Source of the DNA: Flectonema sp. DT1601
Lineage: Eukaryota > Euglenozoa > Diplonemea > Diplonemida > Diplonemidae
Direction: 5' to 3'
DNA: 64,000 bases
NCBI GenBank assembly: GCA_964019425.1
Contig: OZ025785.1
Coordinates: forward strand, 78,501-142,500
The notes below the pieces were generated by a model that was given only the letters and a program-made list of their open reading frames with translations, was not told the DNA's origin and did not search any database. Below, in pieces: positions 1 to 9,590 of this stretch (position 1 is its first letter; the number at the start of each line of letters is the position of its first letter). Both the position numbers and the translations under genes were made by a program.

Positions 1-165
1 CACCTCATTCTCTAGTAGTATTCTACCTTAACAAAGCAACTCATACGAACTACTACTTCACAACAGCCTGTTTAATCTGATTAAGGCTTTTCACTTCAAC
101 AGTAAGAAGTTTTTGTTTGTTTTCCATCACTAATTAACTATAGTTAGAAAGAATGAAAAGAAAGA

Positions 166-196
<31 letters not shown>

Positions 197-1096
197 CTAC
201 TCCCATCAAACCCTCTGTTACTAAAATAATCATTTTGTTCTTTTTCTTCTTTTCCCTTCTCCCCGTAAAGGGGAAGCGATCTTTTTTTTTTTTTTTTTAA
301 AAATTTTATATTATTTTTTACTCTCTTCCTTACTCTCTGCTTCAGTGTTATGTTACTTTTTGTACATAAAACAAAACTTTCGCAGGGAGGAAAAATAAAA
401 AATATAAAAAAAATTAAAAAAATTTAAAAAAAAAGGGTAAGTTCAGAGATAAAAGAAATATTTGATTTTTCATTTCTTTCACACGATACCCTTCTTTAGG
501 TAATTATCAGATTTCAGGGGAGAGAAAAAAAAAGATTAGTTTAGATTATTTAGTTTTAGTTTTCATTCTTATCCTCGCTGTGTAAAAAAACACGTTTTCG
601 AGATTGGGTAAAAAAGTGGGGAAAGGAAAAAAAAAAAAAGGGAGGGGTGTATGTACCCAATAACCTGTGTGATGAGTTTTTTTATTATCAAAAAAATGAA
701 GATAGACCGAGGCTGTTCTACTCGGATGGCAGCATCTAAAAAAGTAATCGCCGTAGCTGATTTACTTTTAAACTGTTTGCGTATTTATATTGCCAGTGTG
801 ATGTGGTTTTAAAAAAAAGAAAAGAGAAATGAGAAATCAATTACCACAAAATACGAAGAACTTCACATACACACGACCAACTCATATCATACATTCAGCC
901 AGCTAGAAGGGGATGAACCGTAGAGGCTACAAGTAGTATTTCTTTTTTTTTTTTCTTTTCCTTCTCTTCCATAGTGGATAAAACAAAATAATCCCACGAC
1001 ACGTCTTCCCAACACCCGTAACCACATTCACGCATCACACCCGTTAAGTACTTAGTTTTCCACGAGGTAACTTGATACTCACGGGCAGTTCGATTC
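1..1096. other. AT-rich non-coding stretch downstream of the Rab gene
   Basis: This stretch is very AT-rich, with many A and T homopolymers of 8-20 nt. I find no open frame with recognisable protein character on either strand. The part nearest 1096 is probably the 3' UTR of the minus-strand Rab gene. A short open frame at 895-1140 overlaps the Rab C-terminus and looks like chance. Confidence 0.6.
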
Positions 1097-1729
1097 CTAG
1101 CAGCATCCTTTTTTACTGCGACGGGTGGTGTCATCGTCACGGAGTAGAGAGCTAGTTGGTGCTTGGGAAGATTGAGCTTTTTCAGTATTTTTTGATTCAG
1201 ATTGTTTCTTTCTGTGGAGGGCTGTGCGGGCTACTTTTAAAAAAGCTTCCTCAATGAACTCACCATTAGCAGCTGAAGTCTCAAACATCATTACTTCTTC
1301 TTCTTGAGCAAATTGAGAAGCTTCTCCGTGAGTGATTTCTTTATTAGGTAAGTCACACTTGTTTCCTACTAACATCATAGCACAGTTAGGATCAGTGAGA
1401 GACTTCGCTTCTTGAATCCAACGAGGTATGCTCTCAAAGGTTGCTCGTCTGGTCACATCGTAAACCATTAGACATCCCATTGCTCCTCTGTAGTAACTTC
1501 TGGTTACTGAAAGATATCTCTCTTGTCCACTTGTGTCCCAAATTTGAAGTTTCACTCTCTGTCCATCCATGTCGACTACTTTACTACCGAATTCAACTCC
1601 GATAGTGTGACTTGAATTAGAATTGAACTCGTGGTAAATAAATCTGTGAAGCATGCAACTCTTCCCAGTGTTGGCATCTCCAATCACGATGATTTTCATC
1701 AGCAAGTCGTGGTTGTCTCTGGATCCCAT
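1097..1729 (-). CDS. Rab4-like small GTPase
   Basis: This 210-aa protein is a complete Ras-superfamily GTPase of the Rab4 type, which in other eukaryotes directs early/recycling endosome traffic. Visible motifs are the P-loop GDANTGKS (residues 17-24), the switch I threonine in HTIGVEFGS (T42), WDTSGQE (65-70), NKCD (123-126) and ETSA (150-153). The C-terminus ends in CC, the usual double geranylgeranylation site. HTIGVEFGSK and SVTRSYYRGA match the Rab4/Rab14 group better than Rab5 or Rab11, and the length is normal for the family. The G3 motif has Ser where most Rabs have Ala (WDTAGQE), and the catalytic Gln is kept. A CTTTTTTTTCAG tract ends 39 nt upstream of the ATG, so the mRNA probably starts at a splice acceptor. 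No intron is needed in the coding part. Rab4 versus Rab14 is decided by motif resemblance only. Confidence 0.93.
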   Translation of the reverse strand: MGSRDNHDLLMKIIVIGDANTGKSCMLHRFIYHEFNSNSSHTIGVEFGSKVVDMDGQRVKLQIWDTSGQERYLSVTRSYYRGAMGCLMVYDVTRRATFESIPRWIQEAKSLTDPNCAMMLVGNKCDLPNKEITHGEASQFAQEEEVMMFETSAANGEFIEEAFLKVARTALHRKKQSESKNTEKAQSSQAPTSSLLRDDDTTRRSKKGCC

Positions 1730-2121
1730 ATTATTATTATTTAAAAAAAAAAAAAAAACTCGTGTGTCCTGAAAAAAAAGATATAAATTAAGTTAACCAA
1801 CGTCAGTCAGATCAGAAATCACTCTCTCTCTCGCTGTTCTCGTTAAGTTTTGTGTTACTGTTGGACTTGATTGGTAGTAATTAAATAAAACACATCTTAC
1901 AAAGTATAAAAAATTAAACTAAAACTAAGAGAGAAGCATACAGTAAGCTATAAAAATATCTATACAAAAGAGAGAGAGATATCACCAACACCAATAGTGA
2001 AGAATGATGTTATAACAAGACAGACTTGTGACTAGTTAGACTTTGAAAGTATCACAGAGCTGAGTACTCATTCTGATCGCTAAAGGTTGTCTCTCTTCCC
2101 GAAGAGGACTATTTCTTCAGT
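1730..2121. other. Intergenic: Rab 5' leader and 3' flank of next gene
   Basis: It holds a T-rich leader (read on the minus strand) directly before the Rab start, a polypyrimidine-AG splice-acceptor-like site at about 1769-1785, and AT-rich sequence with a short GA-repeat run near 1970. I see no other coding potential. Confidence 0.5.
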
Positions 2122-4464
2122 TCAGATTTTTTCCCAATTCAGTGACCTCTCGACATGGACATCAGCAAGTGGAGTGTTGAATGAGACAACTCGACTCGTG
2201 TCACACAAAGTGGGTGAAGAATTAAAACTACCTCCAGCCAGAGGTGGCTTCGTTGCAGACGATCCCAGCGGTGACGATGGAGTTGGTGTGACAATTCGAC
2301 TCGAACTATGCAATGTGCGTGAAGAATTAAAACCACCTCCAGGTAGAGGCAGCTTGGCTGCAGACGATCCCAGCGGTGACGTAGGTGTCGGTGTGACAAC
2401 CCGACCCGTACCATGAAGAGTGGGTGAAGAATTAAAACTACCCCCAGCCAGAGGTATCTTCGTTGCAGACGATCCCAGCGGTGACGTAGGTGTCGGTGTG
2501 ACAACCCGACCCGTACCATGAAGAGTGGGTGAAGAATTAAAACTACCCCCAGCCAGAGGTATCTTCGTTGCAGACGATCCCAGCGGTGACGATGGAGTTG
2601 GTGCTGTGAAAATAACTTTCTTAACACTGCCAGATCCCAGTGGAGTCGGACCACACATCGTAGAAGAAGAACTGACGCTGACTGTAGTCGCCTGATAGTC
2701 ATCAGGTGTTTGTACAGATGATAAACTTTTTATTACTATTGAAGAAGTGATGGTTTTTATTTTAGTAACAGTTTTCGGGGCGATCGGTATCTTCGGAGCT
2801 GTGCTACCCCTCGGGAATGCGATGTCGACGGGGTTACTAATTACCTTAACTAAAGGAGGAATGACACTTCCACCCAACCTGGTCCAACAGAGTTCATGAG
2901 GAGGACAATACCAACCTGCGTAGTAAAGAACATCTTCGCTACAACTGCGGCGGTGATTCAGAGGAATGTCAGCGTTCGGTTTGATAACTAACACTTCAGG
3001 ACAACATATGTCTCGATACCTTCCTAATAGGAGGATGATCGCAAGTACAGCAACAGAACCTGATATAAAAAATAATAAGAAATAATAATTATACGCACCA
3101 GCAGGTATATCCATCACTGTAGGCGTCAGTGATTCAACTTCCTGAGGCATTCCAACCGCAGGAATGACTGGTTCAGGTGTGGTGTTGTCAATGATGGTAT
3201 CGCTAACCATAATAGCTGGACCTCTGATAGTCGGAATCGATAAATAAATCCATCCAAAAGGTGGGTTTTGAGTTCCCTCAACAAGCAGTTTTTCATAACC
3301 CTTTCTCGGACCTTTAAACTGCAGCGTTATAACAGCTTTTACTGATTCATCATTCTGAGTCTTAACATGTCTGTCAGATGAGGAATCGATCAAAGATGAT
3401 AAAGTGTTTACTGTTCCTGGTGGTATTGACATCGTTGTTTCTAACAGTCTGCAAAATGAATGTGTTTCAGATTTGATTTTTTCAGAGGATTTGATTTCCA
3501 CAATCAATCTAACTGCTGGTCCGTATACTCCAGGAGGTTGACATCCTCCTCCAGTTAATTTATTAAAAACACATCCAGCGACTGATTCACATTCTGATAA
3601 AGTTACTAAACCAGAACAGTACGGAATCACTGCACAATTATTTAGAGGAATATTCCACATGCAATTTGATGATTTATAGCAATCGTTCATTGATAGCTGA
3701 GGACATTGTTTTATTTCAGAACAGGAATTTGAATATTGTTGCCATGAGCAAATCGTACGATCATCGTAACATTCTTGTTCTGATTTTGAACTACACAGCT
3801 CAACGGTGTTATGACACGTGTTTTGTGACCAGGTGCATGGTGAAGCAAAAATACACATCCAAGGCTCAGAGTAAGAACTACAATGAGAAACACAATGATC
3901 GATATTCACATCATAATAACACGATCCTGAGCAGGTATCACGTGGATTGAAATCAGAGCTACAGTGAGATTCTACACACGTCACGTTATCGAAATCAACT
4001 GGAGACGAATCTTTTATTTCACAAAAACCATCTGATAAACAATCAGAAGATGTCATTCTATATAAACATTTTGATTCACAGCATTGTAATTTATCACAAG
4101 TTTGGTTATCACAAATAGTCTGCTCAGGGTTTGATACTAATTGTTGATTTGGTTGTTCCGTACAATCAGAAAACGATTCACATGTTTTCAACACACATGA
4201 AAAGTCATCATTCATAATAAAAGTACCATCGTCTCGACACGTTAGTGTTGTTGATATGTTGAGCAATCCATTCTCACACCAAATATCACAATTATCACCA
4301 GTTGACTTCCCTAAGCAATTCGTAAGTAGTCCTTCTAATGGTGGTGTGGATGTCAAACAAATATTAGCAACACAGCATCCAACATCATTATTTGAATGTC
4401 CTTCATCATCACACGGAGGACACATCGACATCGTCAATAATGGAAAAAATAACAACAACAACAT
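2122..4464 (-). CDS. Cysteine-rich single-pass membrane protein with PSI-like repeats
   Basis: I place the start at the ATG at 4464, not at the upstream in-frame ATG at 4665. From 4464 the protein opens with a hydrophobic signal peptide (MLLLLFFPLLTMSM). The longer frame adds lysine runs translated from A homopolymers, and a splice-acceptor-like TTTTTGACAG ends at 4538. The mature part has many cysteines, including several short modules of the form C...L..C.....C.W......C that resemble PSI/plexin repeats (roughly residues 160-285). One transmembrane helix lies near residues 455-480, followed by a cytoplasmic tail of about 290 residues. The tail contains four near-identical 35-aa repeats rich in Ser, Pro, Thr and Gly. 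Type I topology is predicted. A surface receptor or adhesion role is plausible, but I do not recognise the family and give no function. Confidence 0.75.
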   Translation of the reverse strand: MLLLLFFPLLTMSMCPPCDDEGHSNNDVGCCVANICLTSTPPLEGLLTNCLGKSTGDNCDIWCENGLLNISTTLTCRDDGTFIMNDDFSCVLKTCESFSDCTEQPNQQLVSNPEQTICDNQTCDKLQCCESKCLYRMTSSDCLSDGFCEIKDSSPVDFDNVTCVESHCSSDFNPRDTCSGSCYYDVNIDHCVSHCSSYSEPWMCIFASPCTWSQNTCHNTVELCSSKSEQECYDDRTICSWQQYSNSCSEIKQCPQLSMNDCYKSSNCMWNIPLNNCAVIPYCSGLVTLSECESVAGCVFNKLTGGGCQPPGVYGPAVRLIVEIKSSEKIKSETHSFCRLLETTMSIPPGTVNTLSSLIDSSSDRHVKTQNDESVKAVITLQFKGPRKGYEKLLVEGTQNPPFGWIYLSIPTIRGPAIMVSDTIIDNTTPEPVIPAVGMPQEVESLTPTVMDIPAGAYNYYFLLFFISGSVAVLAIILLLGRYRDICCPEVLVIKPNADIPLNHRRSCSEDVLYYAGWYCPPHELCWTRLGGSVIPPLVKVISNPVDIAFPRGSTAPKIPIAPKTVTKIKTITSSIVIKSLSSVQTPDDYQATTVSVSSSSTMCGPTPLGSGSVKKVIFTAPTPSSPLGSSATKIPLAGGSFNSSPTLHGTGRVVTPTPTSPLGSSATKIPLAGGSFNSSPTLHGTGRVVTPTPTSPLGSSAAKLPLPGGGFNSSRTLHSSSRIVTPTPSSPLGSSATKPPLAGGSFNSSPTLCDTSRVVSFNTPLADVHVERSLNWEKI
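2194..2605 (-). repeat. Four tandem 105-bp repeats coding for the cytoplasmic tail
   Basis: The unit begins near each GATCCCAGCG (2261, 2366, 2471 and 2576), spaced exactly 105 bp, so each unit encodes 35 residues in frame. The units from about 2395 to 2600 are almost identical to each other, which points to recent duplication or homogenisation. The unit around 2290-2395 is the most diverged. Confidence 0.9.
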
Positions 4465-4993
4465 GTTGTTTACATTATTTTTATTATTTTCAATAATTTT
4501 TTTTTTCTTTTTTTTTTGTTTCCCCCCACTCACATCCCTGTCAAAAATGATAAAAATGAAATATTTTTTTACGAACATCAAATACGACGACAACACAGCT
4601 GCTGTGGAAGAATGAACCAGCTCCGATATTTTTTTTCTTTTTTTTTTTTTTTTTTTTTCTACCAACGTAGTCAGAAAAAGAGAATCAATTCAGATTGAAA
4701 GACCACCAATGTCATAACTTTTGTCGCTAATCTGAAACGGTTATTTTTTTTTTTTTTTTCCCCGTAAGCTGCATTAGATACTACGGACCAGTCAGGATGT
4801 TGAATTCGAGAGATTTCAACAACAAAAAAAAATAAAAAATAGAACAAATAAAATATATTGGCGCGAACGCCTGAGCTGCTTGGTTGGTGTGGAAAAGGAA
4901 CACACCACCGTGCAGAATTGAGAAAAGAAGAAGAAAAAAAATAGTTTTTTTTTTTTTTTTTTTTCTCAGACAAAAAAAAGAAGTAACTTCAGG
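4465..4993. other. Intergenic, homopolymer-rich
   Basis: It contains poly-T/poly-A tracts at about 4497-4520, 4628-4660, 4742-4760 and 4944-4964, plus the presumed 5' leader and splice-acceptor site of the membrane protein gene. Open frames here are translations of homopolymers. I see no gene. Confidence 0.5.
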
Positions 4994-7900
4994 TCAAGGT
5001 TTATTTACTCTAAACCGTTTTCCTATGTCCTTCACATCACACTTCAGGAATTCCGATATTATTTCTTCAAGACCGCCTCGTAGCTGAACAGCTTTCTCAG
5101 TTTGAAAATGCATCGGCGAGACTTCAATTTCATCAAATTGATTATCACCCGCACCAATCTCGATATCACAGTCGATAAAATCATTTACAATTTTCTTATT
5201 AATTCCGCTGTCGTTCGTTAGAATCCCACGAATGTCGCTAATTGGCGGAGCACAACTTATTGACAAATCTTCAAAGAGTTCTTCACCAGAAGGTTTACTA
5301 CGAAATAACCAAATTAGTAACTTCGACATCGTCGCTTTTGAATTATTTGGGTTGCTCAGCGTCGCAGGAAACACTGAACAGAGTGAGCAATATCTCGTAA
5401 TCCTGGTACCTTTGTGCTCTTTAATCACCATCGGGAATAAACCAATCGAAATACTACCGATGTCTCCGTCGTAGTCGTCAGTGTGATTTTCCAAAGGGAG
5501 TATTAAAGGACTTAATACGCTTGAGTCTTCAATTTTGATATCAACTTCAGTATCTTGCGATTGAAATATAACATAAGGAGATGTAATGGTTACAGAACGG
5601 GGTGGATTCTTATACGTGACATCTCTCCAACACTTTGATAATTGTGATATCAAATAGAGTTCTACAGGGAATTGATATGGACCTCCGTCTTCTCGAATTG
5701 CTTGAGGCTTTACAATTATTTCATCATTCGAAACATCAGTGCTTTGAATATTAAATGGGAACACCCTTCCTCGATGATTACAATTTCTTAATGTCGCAGC
5801 AACCGAAGGAATCATGTCAGGTAGCTTTACTGTGAATGAGACCTCATCTGGTTTTCGATTTAAACAAGGAACAATATTAACAACATGTGGTATAGATAAT
5901 GAAGACTGAATAATCATTAATAAAGCAATGTCATTATCCGTTGCAATGATGTTTTCAGATCGAATTGCGCGAGTGATATCAGAAAGTTTCATTTTTTTTG
6001 AAGAATTAGCGACCAACCCCTCCGGTAAAGATGGCAATAACGGTCTGTATCTGTGTAAATGATACCTCAACTGTGCTACTGTTAGTTCAAGTTGAACGAC
6101 ATTCTTTTTTCCAAAATAATTTCTGTCACACCAGGAAGTTAATTTATCGTCATCGTCATCGATCTCCCTCAACTCGTACATTATATTTAACAACACCGCG
6201 ATGTCTGATGGGAATCCTTGAGACCAATTAAGCCTAGTCTCACCTTGTCTCCTTACAGCATCATGGTATGCAGCAGCACCAACATTCTCACCATCATCAA
6301 AACTAATACTACAAGACGCTACTGCAGCTAAATCAACTGCGATTTTACCTAAACGAATATCAACTAGCGATGCTCTGGTTACTAATCTTCCGTACAAGAT
6401 GTCAACTGGTAAATTGTGTAAAATCTTTCCCAACGGTAACAATGAATACTTCATACGAGAATCACAGTGTAGAATATTGTGATTAGCGAGAGTTCTTAAC
6501 CCCTCATCAATCTTCTCAAAGGAAGGAGTTTCCATACATGTTTTAATAAGCTCAATTGGATCTTCATTCGTAGCGCTGTATTCAGTCTTGTTGAAGACTC
6601 GAAGTACCATTTCGTGAAGTGAAGTTAGCTGAATTTCTGCTTTTTTAAAAGGTTCAGCAGCATCGAATTCAGCTTTTGTTACCATTCTATAACAAGTACC
6701 AGGACAGACTCTTCCAACACGACCTGCACGTTGTTGACAAGAATCTTGTGATACTCTAACCTGAACAGTTTGCTTGAAAGGAATCCCTCCTCTCGAAAGC
6801 TGCTTACTCGATGCTCGTAACTGCACACAGCTGTCAACAACAATAGTTGCATCTGATATTGTTATACTTGATTCGGCTACGTCAGTGCTTAAGATTACCC
6901 GATATGGAGATCTGTCTTTAATTGCTTTTGCTTGTTTTTCACCACTCAGTTTTGAGTGTAATTTAAAAATTGAAACATCTGAATACATTGATAAGTAATC
7001 ATCTAAGTATAGTTGAAAATCCTTAATTGTTCCCCAACTGGGGAGGAAGACAAGTATTACTGTCGGGTTATCCATATCTCTATTTCTAATTATCAGATCT
7101 TTGACGAAAGTTTTGATGAAGTTTTCTCTTGTCCTCCACAGCACTCCTGTAAACCTCGGAGGGGGTTCTAAGACATTTCTTGCAGACGTGTGATCGTCTA
7201 AATAGGTAATCTCAAGTGGGAAGGAATGTCCTTTTAGAGCAAACGATCCCAAACACTCTTTCTTAAACCACGGATGGTCATCCCAAGAACATATTCTTGA
7301 CTCAATATAAGACACTAAAGCGTCATGAATCCGCTTTAGCGTCGCTGACATCAAGACAAGTGTCTTCCCAGAACGTAAAAAGTCTGGACGTAAAAGTACA
7401 GCCATAAGCAAATAACAATCAATACTCCTTTCATGGACCTCGTCCAGGACGATGTAGTCCCAGTTCAGGTCCGTTTTATGAATCAATTGTTTTACCATAA
7501 TACCTGTAGTGCAGTAGACAATTGGTGTAGCTTCAGTACATGTACACTGTTGTCCAATGTGATACCCAACAATATTGCTGTATCCACTTTCTTCATCCCA
7601 AGGCATCTGTCTAGCTATTCTCTCTTGAAGTACTCTTGAACTTGCTTCTGTGCAAGCTATTCTACGAGGCTGAACGCACATAATCCTTCCATTGTACTTC
7701 GCTGCCGGACCAATATGACCCAGTCCTGTTGTGTATCTGTTTTTATATCTAATTTGATCATACAGCATTTGAGGTATTTGTGTTGTCTTACCAAGACCAG
7801 TTGAACCACTAATTGTTATCACTTTGTATTGAGTTACCGTTGATCCTTGTGATTGAAACTTAACGTCTTCTGATCCCCATGTTGCTTTCAGTAGGCTCTT

Positions 7901-8746
7901 TAAACTTTCATTCGCTAAGAGAGTATCTAACGATTGAGAACTCATCCCAGAACGGTATTTTTCATAAGTGAAATCAATAAAATCATCTAATCCGCTCTTA
8001 AGCTCTTCAGTCGATCGAATGACTACTACAGGATGAGACTTGTCACCTCTCTCTTTTTCCGCATGAAAATCAGATCCAAGCGTGTCTGCATACTTGCTGA
8101 GAGTATCAGTTTGGTAGCGTAGAGATTGATTTTTAAAAAATGAATTTAAAAATACATTTCGGTAATATTTTCGACTCAGACTTGAGGAGTCCCAGGCGAT
8201 AACATGAGCTGAAACGCTTGTTGGAGATATTTTAAAGTAACTTTTAACACAGCTGGCGAAATGCTCAACGTGATCCCCGTCAGAAGACAGCAGAACAACT
8301 TTCATATGAGAAACACCCTTTAGGTTTCTGTGTTTCATTAACAAAGCCTGGATACGAGCGTCTACGTGACCAGTTTGACGACCAGCAATGTTAGCGTAAG
8401 TGTCTAGTGTGAAAAACTTATCAATCCCTCTCTCACAGAGATCGTTTTCAACAGTTTTTGAATCCACCCAATACCATTCATGAGTCGTCTCTTCAGTTTC
8501 ATTCTTTGATATCATCGGACCACTTTGAGCTATTGTTAAGTATTCATTAAGAACTTCACCAGTTAACCATTTAGGTTCTGAGTTTAGGATATGAGCACCA
8601 TCAACGATAACAATACTACTCGTTTCATCTCTTTCTACGTAAGTCTTCTGCACAAAATGACCTTCTTGTACTTCACTGCGATACGGAATTGGTTCCACTG
8701 GTAGTACTTGACCATGCAATTGCTGGTCATCATTTCTTGTGGTCAT
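4994..8746 (-). CDS. DExH-box RNA helicase with N-terminal NYN-like domain
   Basis: This 1250-aa protein has a full DEAH/RHA-type helicase core: motif I GSTGLGKTTQIPQ (near 311-323), Ia QPRRIAC, II DEVH (near 430) rather than DEAH, III SAT (near 463), V STDVAESSITIS and VI QQRAGRVGR (near 669-677). A helicase-associated HA2-like region and a weakly conserved C-terminal region follow. Such enzymes unwind or remodel RNA using ATP. Residues about 44-200 look like a NYN/PIN-like nuclease domain: an early strand ending in VDGAH (D49), a later LLSSDGDH (near 152-159), then HVIAWDSSSLS, matching the usual NYN pattern DGxN...SGDxDF...S..L. That assignment is by pattern only. A TTTATTTTCACAG acceptor ends 7 nt before the ATG, and the start is supported by the copy of this leader at 25.3 kb. 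DEVH relates it to the DHX9/DHX36/TDRD9 side of the family; orthology is not decided. Confidence 0.88.
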   Translation of the reverse strand: MTTRNDDQQLHGQVLPVEPIPYRSEVQEGHFVQKTYVERDETSSIVIVDGAHILNSEPKWLTGEVLNEYLTIAQSGPMISKNETEETTHEWYWVDSKTVENDLCERGIDKFFTLDTYANIAGRQTGHVDARIQALLMKHRNLKGVSHMKVVLLSSDGDHVEHFASCVKSYFKISPTSVSAHVIAWDSSSLSRKYYRNVFLNSFFKNQSLRYQTDTLSKYADTLGSDFHAEKERGDKSHPVVVIRSTEELKSGLDDFIDFTYEKYRSGMSSQSLDTLLANESLKSLLKATWGSEDVKFQSQGSTVTQYKVITISGSTGLGKTTQIPQMLYDQIRYKNRYTTGLGHIGPAAKYNGRIMCVQPRRIACTEASSRVLQERIARQMPWDEESGYSNIVGYHIGQQCTCTEATPIVYCTTGIMVKQLIHKTDLNWDYIVLDEVHERSIDCYLLMAVLLRPDFLRSGKTLVLMSATLKRIHDALVSYIESRICSWDDHPWFKKECLGSFALKGHSFPLEITYLDDHTSARNVLEPPPRFTGVLWRTRENFIKTFVKDLIIRNRDMDNPTVILVFLPSWGTIKDFQLYLDDYLSMYSDVSIFKLHSKLSGEKQAKAIKDRSPYRVILSTDVAESSITISDATIVVDSCVQLRASSKQLSRGGIPFKQTVQVRVSQDSCQQRAGRVGRVCPGTCYRMVTKAEFDAAEPFKKAEIQLTSLHEMVLRVFNKTEYSATNEDPIELIKTCMETPSFEKIDEGLRTLANHNILHCDSRMKYSLLPLGKILHNLPVDILYGRLVTRASLVDIRLGKIAVDLAAVASCSISFDDGENVGAAAYHDAVRRQGETRLNWSQGFPSDIAVLLNIMYELREIDDDDDKLTSWCDRNYFGKKNVVQLELTVAQLRYHLHRYRPLLPSLPEGLVANSSKKMKLSDITRAIRSENIIATDNDIALLMIIQSSLSIPHVVNIVPCLNRKPDEVSFTVKLPDMIPSVAATLRNCNHRGRVFPFNIQSTDVSNDEIIVKPQAIREDGGPYQFPVELYLISQLSKCWRDVTYKNPPRSVTITSPYVIFQSQDTEVDIKIEDSSVLSPLILPLENHTDDYDGDIGSISIGLFPMVIKEHKGTRITRYCSLCSVFPATLSNPNNSKATMSKLLIWLFRSKPSGEELFEDLSISCAPPISDIRGILTNDSGINKKIVNDFIDCDIEIGAGDNQFDEIEVSPMHFQTEKAVQLRGGLEEIISEFLKCDVKDIGKRFRVNKP

Positions 8747-9370
8747 GGGTTGCCTGTGAAAATAAATTCATTCTAAGCAAGCAAAAAACAAACAACACTA
8801 AAGTAAGTAAAGAATACATCAACGGTTACGTTCTCTCTTTTTATTTTTTTTCAGAAACAACAATCAAGACATAATGTAAATCTGAAAGGAAAGGAATGAC
8901 ATCAACGATAAATAAATAATAAGATACAATCTGGTAACCGTTCACTTAATAGTTGACATCAATTTAAATGACATTTGACATCCTGGTGAGGTTCCGTAAG
9001 AGATTTATTACGAAGTTCTAAAGAATAGTGCATTGCTATATCTGGATTCTCTCTTTGTATCTATGGGTAGGTACAAAATAGTGAAAACAATAATATGAAT
9101 TACTTTTCATACCAAATCTATCCCCCGAATACCAGTTGTGAAACTTCATCCTTACGACAGCACCGCTTTCTTCCAAAACCCACTACATCTTCTAGTGCTG
9201 CATACCACAAGAAGCTTTTTACATTAGTCAGAGATACTGAATTCGGATTTTCTGTGTAGAGCTAAAAGGAGTCTAAGTTAAATATTACCCCCATTAATGA
9301 TTAATTTAGAGAGAAAATGAAATAATAGTTTCAAAAGCAGCCATATAATAAACAGAGATGAGTAGCCCTG
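8747..9370. other. Helicase 5' flank and unassigned sequence
   Basis: Positions 8752-8960 carry the helicase leader and upstream sequence, also present as a copy at 25273-25480. The stretch 9106-9250, read on the minus strand, keeps about 45 codons open with protein-like composition (contains SFLWYAALEDVVGFGRK) before a stop near 9120. It may be a relic of a coding exon, but I cannot assign it. The rest shows nothing. Confidence 0.4.
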
Positions 9371-9590
9371 TTTTCACACTATCTCACGGTGGTAAAAAAA
9401 ACATGTTAACCCTTACACCACCGGAGCTGATATATCAGTCTGAAAAAAAAGTTTTTCACACTATCTCACGGTGGTAAAAAAAACATGTTAACCCTTACAC
9501 CACCGGAGCTGATATCAGTCTGAAAAAAAAAATTTTCACACTATCTCACGGTGGTAAAAAAAACATGTTAACCCTTACACCACCGTAAGA
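9371..9590. repeat. Three tandem copies of a ~82-bp piggyBac end sequence
   Basis: The same ~80-82-bp unit starts at about 9371, 9453 and 9533. Each holds CACGGTGGT, a run of A, ATG and then TTAACCCTTACACCACCG. The TTAA sites lie at 9406, 9488 and 9568. The first two units continue into the palindromic CTGATATATCAG or a shortened version; the third leaves the pattern after CCACCG. The right end of the element carries the inverted match only once. Confidence 0.85.

Noticed and set aside
4465-4665. In-frame extension of the membrane protein to the ATG at 4665
   Set aside because: It consists mostly of lysine runs from A homopolymers and includes an AG acceptor site. The ATG at 4464 directly starts a signal peptide.
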